The position numbers and the translations under genes were made by a program. Source: Puffinus mauretanicus (Eukaryota > Chordata > Aves > Procellariiformes > Procellariidae). From it: a stretch of DNA of 64,000 nt. The stretch lies in assembly GCA_023333565.1 (NCBI GenBank), contig JAJKFH010002656.1, positions 372,001-436,000 on the forward strand. The letters run 5' to 3'. Within the stretch, counting starts at the first letter, position 1. Every line of letters starts with the position of its first letter. Of the stretch, positions 49,801 to 60,117 are shown piece by piece. The notes under the pieces are model-generated. The model was not told where the DNA came from, did not search any database, and worked only from the letters and a program-made list of their open reading frames with translations.

Positions 49801-52800
49801 TCTGATTCAGGTCAAGCGATGAGCAGCCTAGGCTCTTGCTAATGGCTTCTTGGAGCAGAATAACTCCCCGTTATTCCTTTGGAGAGCCCTGCAGGAGCCA
49901 CGTTCATCCGTGGCACGGCAGGGGCCGTGCAGAAGGCGCTGCCTCCGCATGGGTTTCCCACCGCCTGGCCAGGGCTGTGCCGGGAGGGAAGGGCAGGGGT
50001 GTGCGTTTGGGGGCAGAGCTGTGCGGGGCGTAGGGCTCGTGGCTGTACTCGGCTGCTGGCGGCATCCCTGAGGCAGGAGAAAGCACCGTGTACTTCTCTC
50101 CAGCTGCAGCACTTAACTATGGGTCGTACCTACCCCAAAAATAGGCGAGGAGCTCCCTGTGGAGCTTTCATTAAAAGCTGTATTGATTTCTTCGAGTTTC
50201 TGCATGGCTGCCTGGCGGCTCTGGACCCTTCTGTAACCAGTACAGAGCACGCTTTCGTTCCTGCTCCCCATCCCTGACAAGCAGCCGTGTCAGGGTCCTG
50301 CTTAGGGATTTCATCTTTGGGCCTGCTTCCCTCACTGTTCAGTGGCATTTCTTCTACTTCGGCAGTACTTGGCTTCTTGACAAGAATTGTAAACTAAGAA
50401 AGGCTGCAGAAACTGAAACGCTTTAAACACAGTTGCCCTAGAAAGACATTCGTGCTTGTGAGCCCAAGCTCGCATCTCAGTTTGAGGAACTCGTGGTACT
50501 TTAAACTTTAGCTGAAAGGATGGAGATGGAGGTGGGAAGAGACATCCTACATCCAATTTAAATTCCCAATTTACAGCTTTCTTAGGACTGTTCAGAGGCG
50601 CTATTCCACTGGTTACACATACAAAACATACGTTAAAGCAAGTATTTTTTAGTGTCTTTAAAAGTACCCATTTTCCAAAAGACAAGGACATGAGGCTTCT
50701 GCTGCAGCATCTTTCTTTTCTCTTTGACTCCTCCTAAGTATGTTTATTGAACTGTTAGGGCTTCCATCTTCCTGCCTTCCCCTCTAGCCAGGTCTGTCAC
50801 TATCGTATGTCTGTCACCAGCTCGTAGGACTGGTAATGCTGTAGTTCAGGCTAGCAAAGGCTGAACATGCAAGTGTGTTGGGTAGCACCCCAAACCTGCC
50901 GCAAGATGTGAGCACGAGATGACAAGTCTCTTCTGTTTTTAAGTAACTCGAAGGTACAAATAAACTTACTTAAAAACTGCTGTGGGCCAACGGCAACGCA
51001 ACGCTGAAGTTCTTTTGCTCAAAATCGCCTTTGCAAAACGCATTCAGAGTAAATAAGTTGAGACAACAATGAATCTCTGTCAGCGTTGCCCCTTATGCAA
51101 GTGGCTGCGGTGCAAACGCTGCCCTTCCCGCCCGTGTTTGAAGGGAACCCAAGCGTGCAGCCGCGCTGCTCGGGCAGAGCGCCGAGCCTGGAAAAGTGCA
51201 AACGCGGCCTCCCCCCAGGTACTCCCCGCGCCTTGTGGCAAGGCGGCCCTGCAGAGCAAAACCCTCCCCTGAGGAAGTGGTGGAAGAGCCCTTGGGGCGT
51301 GCGCGGCCGTGCCAAGGACTTGCCGCCCAGGTGTGTAGGAATATCATGAACTCTGTGCAAACTCCTCCACAGCTACCCTGAAAGAACGCTGCGTCCTGGG
51401 CGTTTGCAGGAAGCAAGCCTCAGGGCGCCTACAGCTGCAGGGTGGTACTGGTTGTGCTCTTGCGAAGCGGGAGGAGGAGGTATTTTATAGCGCAGTGGTC
51501 GCGAGGGCCGCTGCCTGGAAGGGATGGCTCTGCTGCTTGACCCCTGCTAAGGGAAGAGGGCTGCAGCCACCTCCTGCGCGTAAGCCAAAGGGCAAAACAG
51601 TGGGGGACACCCCCCCTCTCCCCCCCGGGGCAGCTGTGACCCTGTGTGGGATGGGGGGACCTCCCTGCAGGAGAGACGGGGCTAACTGCTAGCGGGCATT
51701 AACAGGGAGAGCGGGGGGGACAGCTGCTTATGTGCAGGACGCGGGCTTAAGATGGCCAAAGGAGCAGGGGGTCCTGGGGAGGACGGCAGGAGCGCAGGGT
51801 GTGCTGGAAGCTGCCGAGCTGGGGCACGGCGTGAAGGAGCGAGGAGCCGAGGGGAGAAAGGAGGGTGGGGGGAATGAGCGTAGGGGCGTGAAGGGGAGCT
51901 GGAGAGACCCCCTTCCCCATTCCACATCCCGAGGTCTAAGCCAGCAGAAGCATCTGGCCGTTCCGCGCTCATGAAAACGTTGCTGCTTTTGGAGCAAATG
52001 AAGCTGTGATCAGAGATTCCTATTAAATATTAACTGAGGGAATGAGTCACCCTGCTTGCTGCCCTGCAGGCGGGAGGCCCGCAGCCCGGAGGCGTCCCAG
52101 ATCGGCACCGGGTACCGGGCCGTGCGGAGTGCCGGCTCCATTAGAGACAAATGCCGCACATGAAATAAGGAGCAGGCAGTACTTGTCTACCTGCTGGGCT
52201 CCCTCCTCTGTGAGGAGGAAAAAAGTACGCTCTATTCTCTTTCCTACAACACGTGCAGAAGTTAATTTTAGCCCTGCTATTCTGGGTGAAAGACATCTTT
52301 CTTAGAAGACATCTGCACGATGTCTTAAACCCGCCCGTTTGCGTGCTGCAGAGGTTAGCAGCCCCTGATAATAAGCAAAACAGGATGAGGCTGTGGACAG
52401 AACTAACCCTATCCCTGCATCCTTCTTACTTTATCTCAGACTCAGGAACAGGCTCCTGCACAAACCACAAATTGCTGGCACTGTAACAAGGTTATCTGTA
52501 AGGCACCTAAGTGGTGAGAAGAGTCACGGTGGACATCTCTAACACCATTTTTTCCTTTCCAGTGTGTTCCATGGGAAACAGCACCAGCCGGCTCTACAGC
52601 GCGCTCGCCAAGACGCTGAGCAGCAGCGCCGTGTCCCAGCACCAGGACTGCCTGGAGCAGGCGGACTCGGCACAGCTGGATCCTATAGACCCCAAGGATT
52701 TGCTGGAGGAATGTCAGATCGTTCTGCAGAAACGGCCACCCCGGTTTCAGAGGGACTTTGTGGACCTGAAGAAAGACGCTGCCAGTAACCACCGCCCCAT

Positions 52801-54752
52801 TCGGGTCATGCAGTGGAACATCCTTGCCCAAGGTAGGAGCTGCCTCTTAAGCTCAAGGTGTGACCTTGAGGTCAAATGAAAACCTCTAAACGCAGATGTG
52901 CCTACGTAGTTAGGCATGCCTGGGCCTGGGAGAGCAAAGGGAGAGAGGTGAATTACGTGAGACACAACTGACTGAGGGCCGGGGGGGGAGATTTCCAGCA
53001 CCTGAAATAGTGGCTTGCCTTCCGTTCTATAGGAAAGGAAAAAAGGTCTCTCCTCGCAACTGGGATGCTAAAGGCAGCTCCGAATGCCTGTCTTAACTGA
53101 ACACAGTATATTCAAAAAGCTGGGACCCATCACTTTTAGATAGTTGTTAACCCCCAGAAAAGACTCATCCTTCCCTAAGTTTTATTCTTTGTAAAGCTGC
53201 TCTACAGTTTTCTAATTAGTTTATCAGTGAATGACTCAGGGATTCAGATCTGTTTCGGGAATTCTTTGTTCTTCAAAACAATTTTAACTGATTTTTTTCT
53301 CAGACCCCTAAAATCAAGGCTGTAAATTGACTTATGCAACAGCCTCATCTTAAAATCTTTTGGGTGGGAAATCCCCCACGTGGGGACTGCCTTAACATTC
53401 TGCAGTTAAGTCACTCCTATCCCACTGCATTTTTTCTTACGCTTAAGCTGTGGCAGCCACATGTGGAAGCACTTGCCACAGTGTAGTGACTTCTGGGAAG
53501 AGGGGGAAGAAGTCTTTAACCTAAGTTGTGTCTGTAAAGGGAACTTTATGTTTTTGGAGAGATTTCAGTGTTTTGTGAAGGGGTTCTCACACCCCTTGGC
53601 AAGCCTGGCACTCTTAAAGTCAGCAGCTACTCCTGAAAAACCCATCACCTGCGTGTAAACTGAGGTGCAGGCGTTTTACAGAGAAAGCAAAGTGTTCGAA
53701 AGCCTCGTGCCGCTTCCCGTTACCACCTCTTGCACTGTGAGAGACCGCCTGCTCCCGTGCGGGGCTGCAAGCAGCCGCTGGCTGCTGCAAGGTGGCAGCT
53801 GGCTCCCAGGAGCAGAGCCTTGACTCTGGCCTCTGCAAAACCTGGAGGAGGACAGCCCGTTTTAGCTATCGGTAACTTCTTGGGTTTTTTTTCTCCCCCC
53901 TCCCTGCCGATTTCAGCTCTCGGAGAAGGCAAAGACAACTTTGTTCAGTGCCCCATGGAAGCTCTGAAATGGGAAGAGAGGAAGTGCCTCATCCTGGAGG
54001 AAATCCTCGCGTACAAGCCTGACATCTTGTGCCTGCAAGAAGTCGACCACTACTTTGACACCTTTGAGCCACTCCTCAGCCGACTCGGCTACCAGTGTAC
54101 TTTCTTCCCGAAGCCGTGGTCCCCATGCCTAGATGTGGAGCAGAACAACGGGCCGGATGGCTGCGCCTTGTTTTTCCTCAAAGACCGCTTTGAGCTCATC
54201 AACAGCGCTAACATCCGGCTCACCGCCATGAAGCTGAAGACCAACCAAGTAGCCATAGCTCAGACGCTGAAGTGCAATGAAACTGGAAGACTGTTCTGCA
54301 TCGCCGTCACTCACCTGAAAGCCCGTACTGGCTGGGAGAGGTTTCGGTCCGCGCAAGGCTGCGATCTTCTCCAGAACCTGAAGAGTATTACCCAAGGTGC
54401 GAAGATCCCTCTGATCATCTGCGGAGACTTCAACGCGGAGCCAACTGAGGAGGTCTACAGAGAATTTTCCAACTCCAGCCTCAACTTAAACAGTGCGTAT
54501 AAGCTGCTCAGCCCCGACGGGCAGTCAGAGCCCCCATACACCACCTGGAAGATCCGGCCCTCGGGAGAGTGCCGGCACACGCTGGATTATATCTGGTATT
54601 CCCAACATGCCTTGAATGTGAACTCAGCCCTGGGCTTGCTGACTGAAGAGCAAATTGGCCCCAACAGGCTGCCATCATTCAATTACCCTTCTGATCACCT
54701 CTCCCTGGTGTGTGACTTTAGTTTTAATCAAGACCCCGACAGACTGCTGTAA
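46674..54752 (+). CDS. NOCT: Nocturnin, complete three-exon CDS (429 aa)
   Basis: The coding sequence joins 46674-46857, 52563-52832 and 53917-54752. Nocturnin (CCRN4L) is an EEP-superfamily enzyme with a strong circadian rhythm. It was described as a CCR4-like deadenylase and later shown to act as an NADP(H) 2'-phosphatase in mitochondria and cytosol. Human nocturnin has 431 residues and the match is near-colinear. Exon 1 encodes an Arg/Ala/Pro-rich leader without acidic residues (1-61), consistent with mitochondrial targeting. The leucine-rich helix PKDLLEECQIVL is at 105-116. The catalytic domain starts near 140 and has N147 (MQWNILAQ), E193 (CLQEVDHYF), K217 (FFPKPW), H284 and K286 (THLKA), D322 and N324 (GDFNAEP), D375 (HTLDYIW) and H412 (PSDHLS). 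These equal the human metal- and substrate-binding residues shifted by two. All appear intact, so the enzyme should be active. Confidence 0.97.
46858..52562 (+). other. NOCT intron 1
   Basis: This is a 5,705-base intron with donor CAG/GTGGGT and acceptor TTTTTTCCTTTCCAG. No gene or recognisable repeat lies inside it. A palindromic E-box CACGTG at 47620-47625, about 1 kb after the inferred transcription start, is a candidate CLOCK/BMAL1 or USF site. Several GC-rich patches (47.6-47.7, 49.9-50.0, 51.1-51.9 kb) give spurious open frames. Confidence 0.9.
47620..47625. promoter_or_regulatory. Intronic E-box CACGTG
   Basis: This is a canonical palindromic E-box in the context GTCCACGTGGGG, early in NOCT intron 1. 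NOCT is a clock-controlled gene in several vertebrates, so a CLOCK/BMAL1 role is plausible, but a single E-box is weak evidence. Confidence 0.35.
52563..52832 (+). CDS. NOCT: NOCT exon 2
   Basis: The exon is 270 bases long, preceded by a strong polypyrimidine tract and CAG acceptor and followed by donor AAG/GTAGGA. It encodes residues 62-151 plus the first base of codon 152. An internal ATG at 52571 (Met65) begins MGNSTSRLYSALAKTL, which corresponds to the human internal MGTGTSRLYSALAKTL. Met-Gly-x-x-x-Ser fits the N-myristoylation consensus if translation starts there. The exon ends in MQWNILAQ, the first catalytic motif. Confidence 0.97.
52833..53916 (+). other. NOCT intron 2
   Basis: This is a 1,084-base intron with donor GTAGGA and acceptor CTGCCGATTTCAG preceded by a T/C-rich tract. 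Nothing else was recognised inside it. Its last part happens to be open in the exon 3 frame from 53730, which would give a false N-terminal extension if read without splicing. Confidence 0.95.
53917..54752 (+). CDS. NOCT: NOCT exon 3 coding part
   Basis: The terminal coding exon has 836 bases and ends at TAA (54750-54752). It begins with the last two bases of codon 152, giving ALGEGKDNFVQCP as in human nocturnin. It contains nearly the whole EEP catalytic domain, residues 153-429, without frameshift or stop. Confidence 0.98.
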
Positions 54753-55129
54753 CGTGTTGGGATGCCACCTGGTATTGCAGTGTCTTAACTCACCACTGTT
54801 TTATTTTAGAGAAAACTTTTGAAGCTGGAAGCTATTGAAGGATGAGGAAATACTGTTGACTAAACATTCTTTCGGGCACTTCTTTGGAGTTACCCTTGCC
54901 GTTCAGCGCTTGTTAATGTGGAGCCTCCGAGGGAGGAAGAAAGAGAGTTGGTGTTCTCGTCGTGGTGTTCTTGCCATGTCGGGGTTTGAAAACCAGAAGG
55001 CAAATGAGCTTTATCCTTTCACTAACCCCTGTGTTTAAGGATTTAATCCTTTAATGAATGTGGAGGCCTTAGTATTTAAATCAAAACACTTGTGTTTGTA
55101 AAACAACTTGCCCTGACAGCATGCTAATT

Positions 55130-55138
55130 TTATTTATT
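55130..55138 (+). promoter_or_regulatory. AU-rich element nonamer 1
   Basis: TTATTTATT lies in the context TAATTTTATTTATTTC in the NOCT 3' UTR. It matches the core nonamer bound by TTP/ZFP36-family destabilising proteins and by HuR. Confidence 0.55.
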
Positions 55139-55703
55139 TCATGTTAAGCTTGTGCAAGTACCAAAGGGAACAAGGCTCAACCACCCAGTGAGATTCTCTT
55201 AAATCTTTTTTCTGTTGCAATACAAAGGATATTTAGTGCCGTTTAGACATGAACAAATCTAAGCTCATACTAGCGTTGTCTTCTCATTTTTACGTGACTT
55301 GAGATGACAATTTCATTAAAAGTGAATGGGTAATAGCGCAGTGTGAGGAAGGCCCCCTCCAGTAAGAGCAGGTGAGGAAACAGAGGCTAACTACTCTACG
55401 TCATATATAGTAATATCCTCACTTCTCCAGATGAATGTGCATGTGTCCGTTACACGCGTACGGCCTGTAGGTATGTATACACAGTGACCGTTACCTTTGT
55501 CTCTTCTGTGCTTCCCTCCAGAGGACACGCCGAACCAGGGAGTATTTCCTCCTCTGCTTCAAGTATTACTTTTCTAAATGGTTTAAATTTGTAGTCTTGT
55601 CAATCTTACTGTTTCAGTAAAGGGCCAATCTTCATGTTGAAAGACTTTCTTTTATTTATCTTCAGAATCTAAAGCTACACTGGAACCTGTTAGAAGATAA
55701 AAT

Positions 55704-55712
55704 TTATTTATT
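55704..55712 (+). promoter_or_regulatory. AU-rich element nonamer 2
   Basis: This is the second TTATTTATT, in the context AAATTTATTTATTGAG, 566 bases beyond the first nonamer. Confidence 0.55.
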
Positions 55713-56069
55713 GAGAGAAGTTGGTGATCCTGCATCTGACTTGAAATCATACAGCAACAGTGTAAAGGAGCCTCTTCCCGTGGCCCAGGGGAACTCTGGC
55801 TAAGCACCTAGGCTACAACGGAGCTGTGTTAGTGTAGTAACTCTTGTGCATGGAGTAGTGCATATTGGTATGACATAGGTATTGCATACATGGATTGTAA
55901 ACATGCCACTATGCTGGAAAATGAGGTAGGGAGAGAGGAGGGAAGAGAGACAACAGCTGGAGCTGGGCTGACATTTGGATAGTTGGGAAAAATGAGGCAG
56001 AGCAAATAAAGCAGTACTTCCATGTAAAGTAAGGCCCATAGTAACTCTTAGATGTTCCAGGTGTTTATT

Positions 56070-56075
56070 AATAAA
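56070..56075 (+). terminator. NOCT: NOCT distal poly(A) signal
   Basis: AATAAA lies in TTATTAATAAAAG, followed about 15 bases later by an A run and then a T/GT-rich stretch (TGTCTCTGCTG, CTTTTTCC). This is the usual layout of a cleavage site, expected near 56090. AATAAA at 56005-56010 is the nearest alternative. Confidence 0.65.
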
Positions 56076-56090
56076 AGTCTTTGGGGAAAA

Positions 56091-59000
56091 AAAAAATGTC
56101 TCTGCTGCCATCTTTTTCCTTTCCCTATTCTGTCGGTGATCTGTCTCAACTAGTGACTGTTTGAGCTTCAAGTTAGTGGTGATGCTACCCATTCCAGACC
56201 TCTTTCCCCTGACCCCGCAGTCCTGATCTCACAAGTTGGCACGGCTGCTTTGCTTGCACGGCAAGCGCTCTTTCTCGAACTCGAAATGCCCAAATTCCAC
56301 AGCAAGTCTGTAGGGGAGGGAGTTTTACCTTTAGCGACGTTAAGCTGCTCTCTCCCCTAGCTAAAGATGAAGCCCAGATTCTATATTACTGTAAATATCT
56401 TTCCAGCAGTTGTGTGGAGCTACAAACCTGGCCGGAACTGCAAAGCGGGGTGCAAGTATTCCTCCCCGAGGGCTGCTAAGCGTGCATAGCAGCGCTGGCT
56501 CCTCACAACAGGCAGCTCTATTTGTCACTCTTAAAACGTCATTTGAAGAGCAAGAAATGCCACAGGTATGTGCTATACACAGCCCATAAATTATTGTACT
56601 TGTGTTGCCGGTAAGGAAATAGAGTCTGGCAGCTGAAAGTCCCCAATTCCCACACAAACACACTCCCTTTCAGGCAAACGAATGAAGCGCTGTGTCGCAC
56701 AGCCGTAACAGGCTCTGCGCGTGTTCCTGGCGCTTGCAGGATGAGGGCGATGATCTGCTTCCAAGCAGAGGAGCTGAGGCCCCTCTAACCAGCCTCGGAT
56801 GCAGGGCTCCTCTAGCAAGCGTGAGTTTGAAATTCCCCAGACAGAAAGGATTTTACAACCGAGGAGCCTGACTTCCTTGGCGAATGCTCTTACCAGGCAG
56901 ATGTGACATAACTGCTACCAGCCAGGGCCTCTTCAGCTGACATTTCAGAAAGAGCCAATCTTTCTTGTGTCCCTGGGGGAGATTTTGGGCCAGAGATGAG
57001 ACGCCCCTAACGCCCCACAGAAAGGCAGACCTCTGAGCATCCCCACACGAGCATTTCATGCCGGCTAGACTGAGACAGCTTCCTTTTTTTCATGGTGCTG
57101 GCTGCCCTCAGCTGCTCTCTGAGGGGGTGAGATGCAGCGCTGCTCCTTTAGGGTTGTCTTCTCTTAGGATCTTCCCTCAAATAGTCTTTGCAAGGAGGAG
57201 AAATAATAATACAATTGCCCATTAATGGAAGTACCTAGTCATCTGTAGCCAAAGACTTCTAAAAGCAACACCACAATGTAGACCTGTAAGATGGTACCTT
57301 TAGTAAGTCAACTCCTTGCTCATCTACCACAAAAAGTCACACCAGAAGCTGGACCCTTTTGGGTCCCTTTTGGCAGTTTCTAGAAGAAACTACACTTGTG
57401 GTAGAAAGCCATTACTTGAGAGCAAGGATAATACTGCACTCAGAGCTGTATTTAAAAAAAAAAAACCCACCCAACCCAACAACAACAACAAAAAAAACCA
57501 ACCACCAACAAAAAGCCCTTCATTTCCATTTTACTTTTGCATAAGCAGCTCCGTTTTCCTAAGGCCAGCCGAGGGTGTCCATCAACGTGGTACTGTTTCA
57601 CCACTGCCAGGGCACAGGCCATAGCAGCGATGATGGTCGGCTTTGTTTACCAGCAGGAGCTAAACTATCGCAGCTACAAAACTCCCACCATCACTCTCAC
57701 AAGCTGATGATATTTGGTATCTGGACGATTTTTACACCATTTTATTCAGACCCTTGCTTTCAGCGCTAATTCTCCTACGAAAAAAACCCAAACTGTGGGG
57801 AAACAGCATGATTTGTATGATATTGCCATCACTGCAGAGCTCTTCTGGAAAGGGCTGGGATTCTTCTTTCACCCTGGACACGTGACAGTAGACGTTCACT
57901 GCTTCATGTCCTTAAAGGGCAATTTTGAAGGCAGGGGAGGGTGGAATAACTGTGAAAAGGCTGGGGACTCTCCCCATCACAAGGCAATTCTTATTATCAC
58001 ACTCAGAAAATCACACAACCCTGCTATAGCACAACGGTGAACCCTTTCTGCTGTATTTTAATAAAAAGTAGACAAGATGCAGAAATTAACTGGTAACTTT
58101 CCAGTCAGCTTCATCCTTTTATTCCAGTACTTGCTATAAAACATATTTTGCAGATATTGCTCCTGGTTTGTTTTATTCAGCAAGAGGCAGGCCTGCAGCA
58201 CTGAAATGCTTTTGCCTGCTATAAATATCAGTACAGTAAATATTTTTCATAGGAAGAAGCAGGAAGGTTTTTCATTTTTTTTTCCTATGTAGCAGTACGA
58301 CTCTTACAGTAAAAATGTCTTCAAAGCTATTCTTGTGGCTGTCTGCCTTATAAGCACACCAAGGCTAAAAAAGGTCTCAACAGATCCCTTGCTCTAATCT
58401 AGAATAAAAGCTGCATTAGCTTTAGCAGTGACAGTTTTCCCTCACCCTCAAGGTAGCTGAAGGAAGAAATGACCCACTTACTTAATTTGCCGAAAGGCAG
58501 AAGCTGTTGCAAGCTTCTCTCTCTTGGAGAACAATTAGATCAGAAGTAGATAGTGTCACTTGGATCTTCTTCACTTAATAAGCTTAATACCTGCTATTTG
58601 AACTGTCTCTACGAGGCAGAAATTGAATTTAGCTTGTTCTGGCTGTGACAATCTTCACGCGCAACTGAGATCCCTGCTGCACGTGTCACGGTCAGTAAGA
58701 ACTGAGACTTCAGGCACCTCTCCACTTTCTCATCAACTCTTGACTGCCTCTGGCTCACTGATCCTTCATCAGCTCGGATGTAGTTCTCCGAAATCCTAAA
58801 GTTGATGAAATCAATTAGCAGAGGATCCCAAGAGCTCAGCCTTCCCTGCAGCACGCTTTATCCATATCACTCGAGTTGTGTCAAAGCACAGAACACTTCA
58901 CTTCAACGCTAAGCAAGACGGACTTTGTCCAAGAGAGAGTAACAAAAACAGTGGTCTCTGGGATGGGACTCCCCTTTCAACTTTTCTTGCCACAACCCAG

Positions 59001-59417
59001 AAAATTTGATATTCAGATCTTTATTCTGAGTTGCCACTCACAGTTAATTTTTTTTTTCCCCTGTGGATTACACAGCATTACCCTGTCGCTCCTGTAACTT
59101 ACAATAGTAGTTATTTGAAAAATAAAAATGTTTGTATTTATAGATGTAAAATGAGTGATACCACGGCTGTGTATGTCTCAATGCCTTCTGTATAAAGCGT
59201 GCTCGCTTCACACTAGAGTTTCATTCCAGTCACACATCTAGAAAAGTTACTACTTGCCAAGGATGAGTTAAGCCTGGACTCTTCTACATGAGCCACCAGC
59301 TTCAGATGTAAAAGCTAGTCGCGCTTTCACACATGGACAAAATAACAGGTTTTTCAACGGGATTGCAAAAGTCTAGGAGTATAGCTAGATACTAACTTCT
59401 TCAACGTTTTAGCTTGA
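56091..59417. other. Intergenic between NOCT and ELF2, no gene seen
   Basis: This is the left part of the tail-to-tail interval. No coding exon was recognised on either strand. An A12 run followed by an AC-rich simple stretch (CCCAACAACAACAAC type) lies at 57452-57513. Confidence 0.55.
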
Positions 59418-59744
59418 TGTTACAAACCTGACCAAAGCTCCCTCATCCTGAGGTCATGTCCTCCAACACCACCAGTAAAAACATTTCTTGCCCACATAGT
59501 CATTCGTAATGTCAGCATAAAGCAGCAAGTTGAAGAGCAAGCTTGCACAGACGTAGAGAATGATCTGAGGCTTTCAGTTACAGGTGGGAATCTCGCCCCT
59601 CTGACACTCAGCTGTAGAAATCCCCAGGAAGAGGCTGCCTCTTGTAAAAAGCATGGCTTGTTACCTAGATTACGTACCACCTCTGAACAACAACTGGATC
59701 TCAGAGCAACTGAGAGGAACCATGCGCACACAAAGCAATGCTGA
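59418..59744 (+). other. Open frame without ATG, function unknown
   Basis: This frame is open for 108 codons on the plus strand, ending at TGA (59742-59744). It has no ATG, so it could only be a terminal exon or an old remnant. The translation is not low-complexity (it contains QQVEEQACTDVENDLRL), but I recognise no family. The minus strand is also open across most of the same bases, and no good acceptor is seen at the 5' side. Chance is the simplest explanation. Confidence 0.15.
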
Positions 59745-59922
59745 AGAGCTGCGCTTAAGCGGATAACACTGAAATCACTACCCGACTGTGACAAAAAGCC
59801 TATCCATACTTCCAGCTAGCAGCTAAATTAAAAAAGGTGAGGAGTACAAAGGCATACACGGGAAGGTTAACAAAAAGGGTCTTCACTGTTTGAAGCCAGG
59901 GTAAGTACCCTGTCCATTTCAG

Positions 59923-60117
59923 TTACAGCGCATCCTCATACAGACTGAGATTCTCGCAGCACTCAACGAACTTCTGACAAACTTCCTCTGGCAGCCGGTA
60001 GCGTGTGTGCCGCTCGCCGGGTGGCCAGGGGAGAGAGCCAAAGGACCATCGCCAGTTCTGTGGCAAGATGCAGCGCCGACGGTAACGGCAGCGACTCAGA
60101 GCACGGCTGAGAGCTGC
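59923..60117 (-). CDS. Possible unidentified terminal exon or pseudogene fragment
   Basis: On the minus strand, 64 codons are open between a TAG (60118-60120) and a TAA (59923-59925). The translation has protein-like, non-repetitive composition: WRWSFGSLPWPPGERHTRYR near the middle and LPEEVCQKFVECCENLSLYE near the end. The bases are GC- and CpG-richer than the AT-rich surroundings, as coding exons often are. There is no good ATG in frame. The in-frame TAG sits just 5' of the first codon, and nearby AGs lack a polypyrimidine tract, so splicing into it is doubtful. The family is not recognised. It might be a terminal exon of a minus-strand gene, a decayed gene copy, or chance. Confidence 0.3.
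   Translation of the reverse strand, partial: AALSRALSRCRYRRRCILPQNWRWSFGSLPWPPGERHTRYRLPEEVCQKFVECCENLSLYEDAL

Larger units (their letters stand above)
54753..56090 (+). other. NOCT: NOCT 3' UTR
   Basis: This is the inferred 3' UTR, about 1.34 kb, ending after the AATAAA at 56070. It has two AU-rich nonamers TTATTTATT (55130-55138 and 55704-55712) and a shorter match near 55652. Possible upstream poly(A) signals are ATTAAA at 55315-55320 and AATAAA at 56005-56010, so shorter isoforms are possible. AU-rich nonamers suit the immediate-early, short-lived behaviour reported for nocturnin mRNA. Small open frames here are not considered genes. Confidence 0.7.

Noticed and set aside
53730..53916. 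Extension of NOCT exon 3 leftward as continuous coding sequence
   Set aside because: A clear acceptor lies at 53915-53916, the exon 2 to exon 3 join restores the conserved ILAQALGEGKD, and the extension matches nothing.
54753..56090. miR-122 seed sites in the NOCT 3' UTR, as reported for mouse
   Set aside because: No ACACTCC match was seen when reading this 3' UTR by eye.
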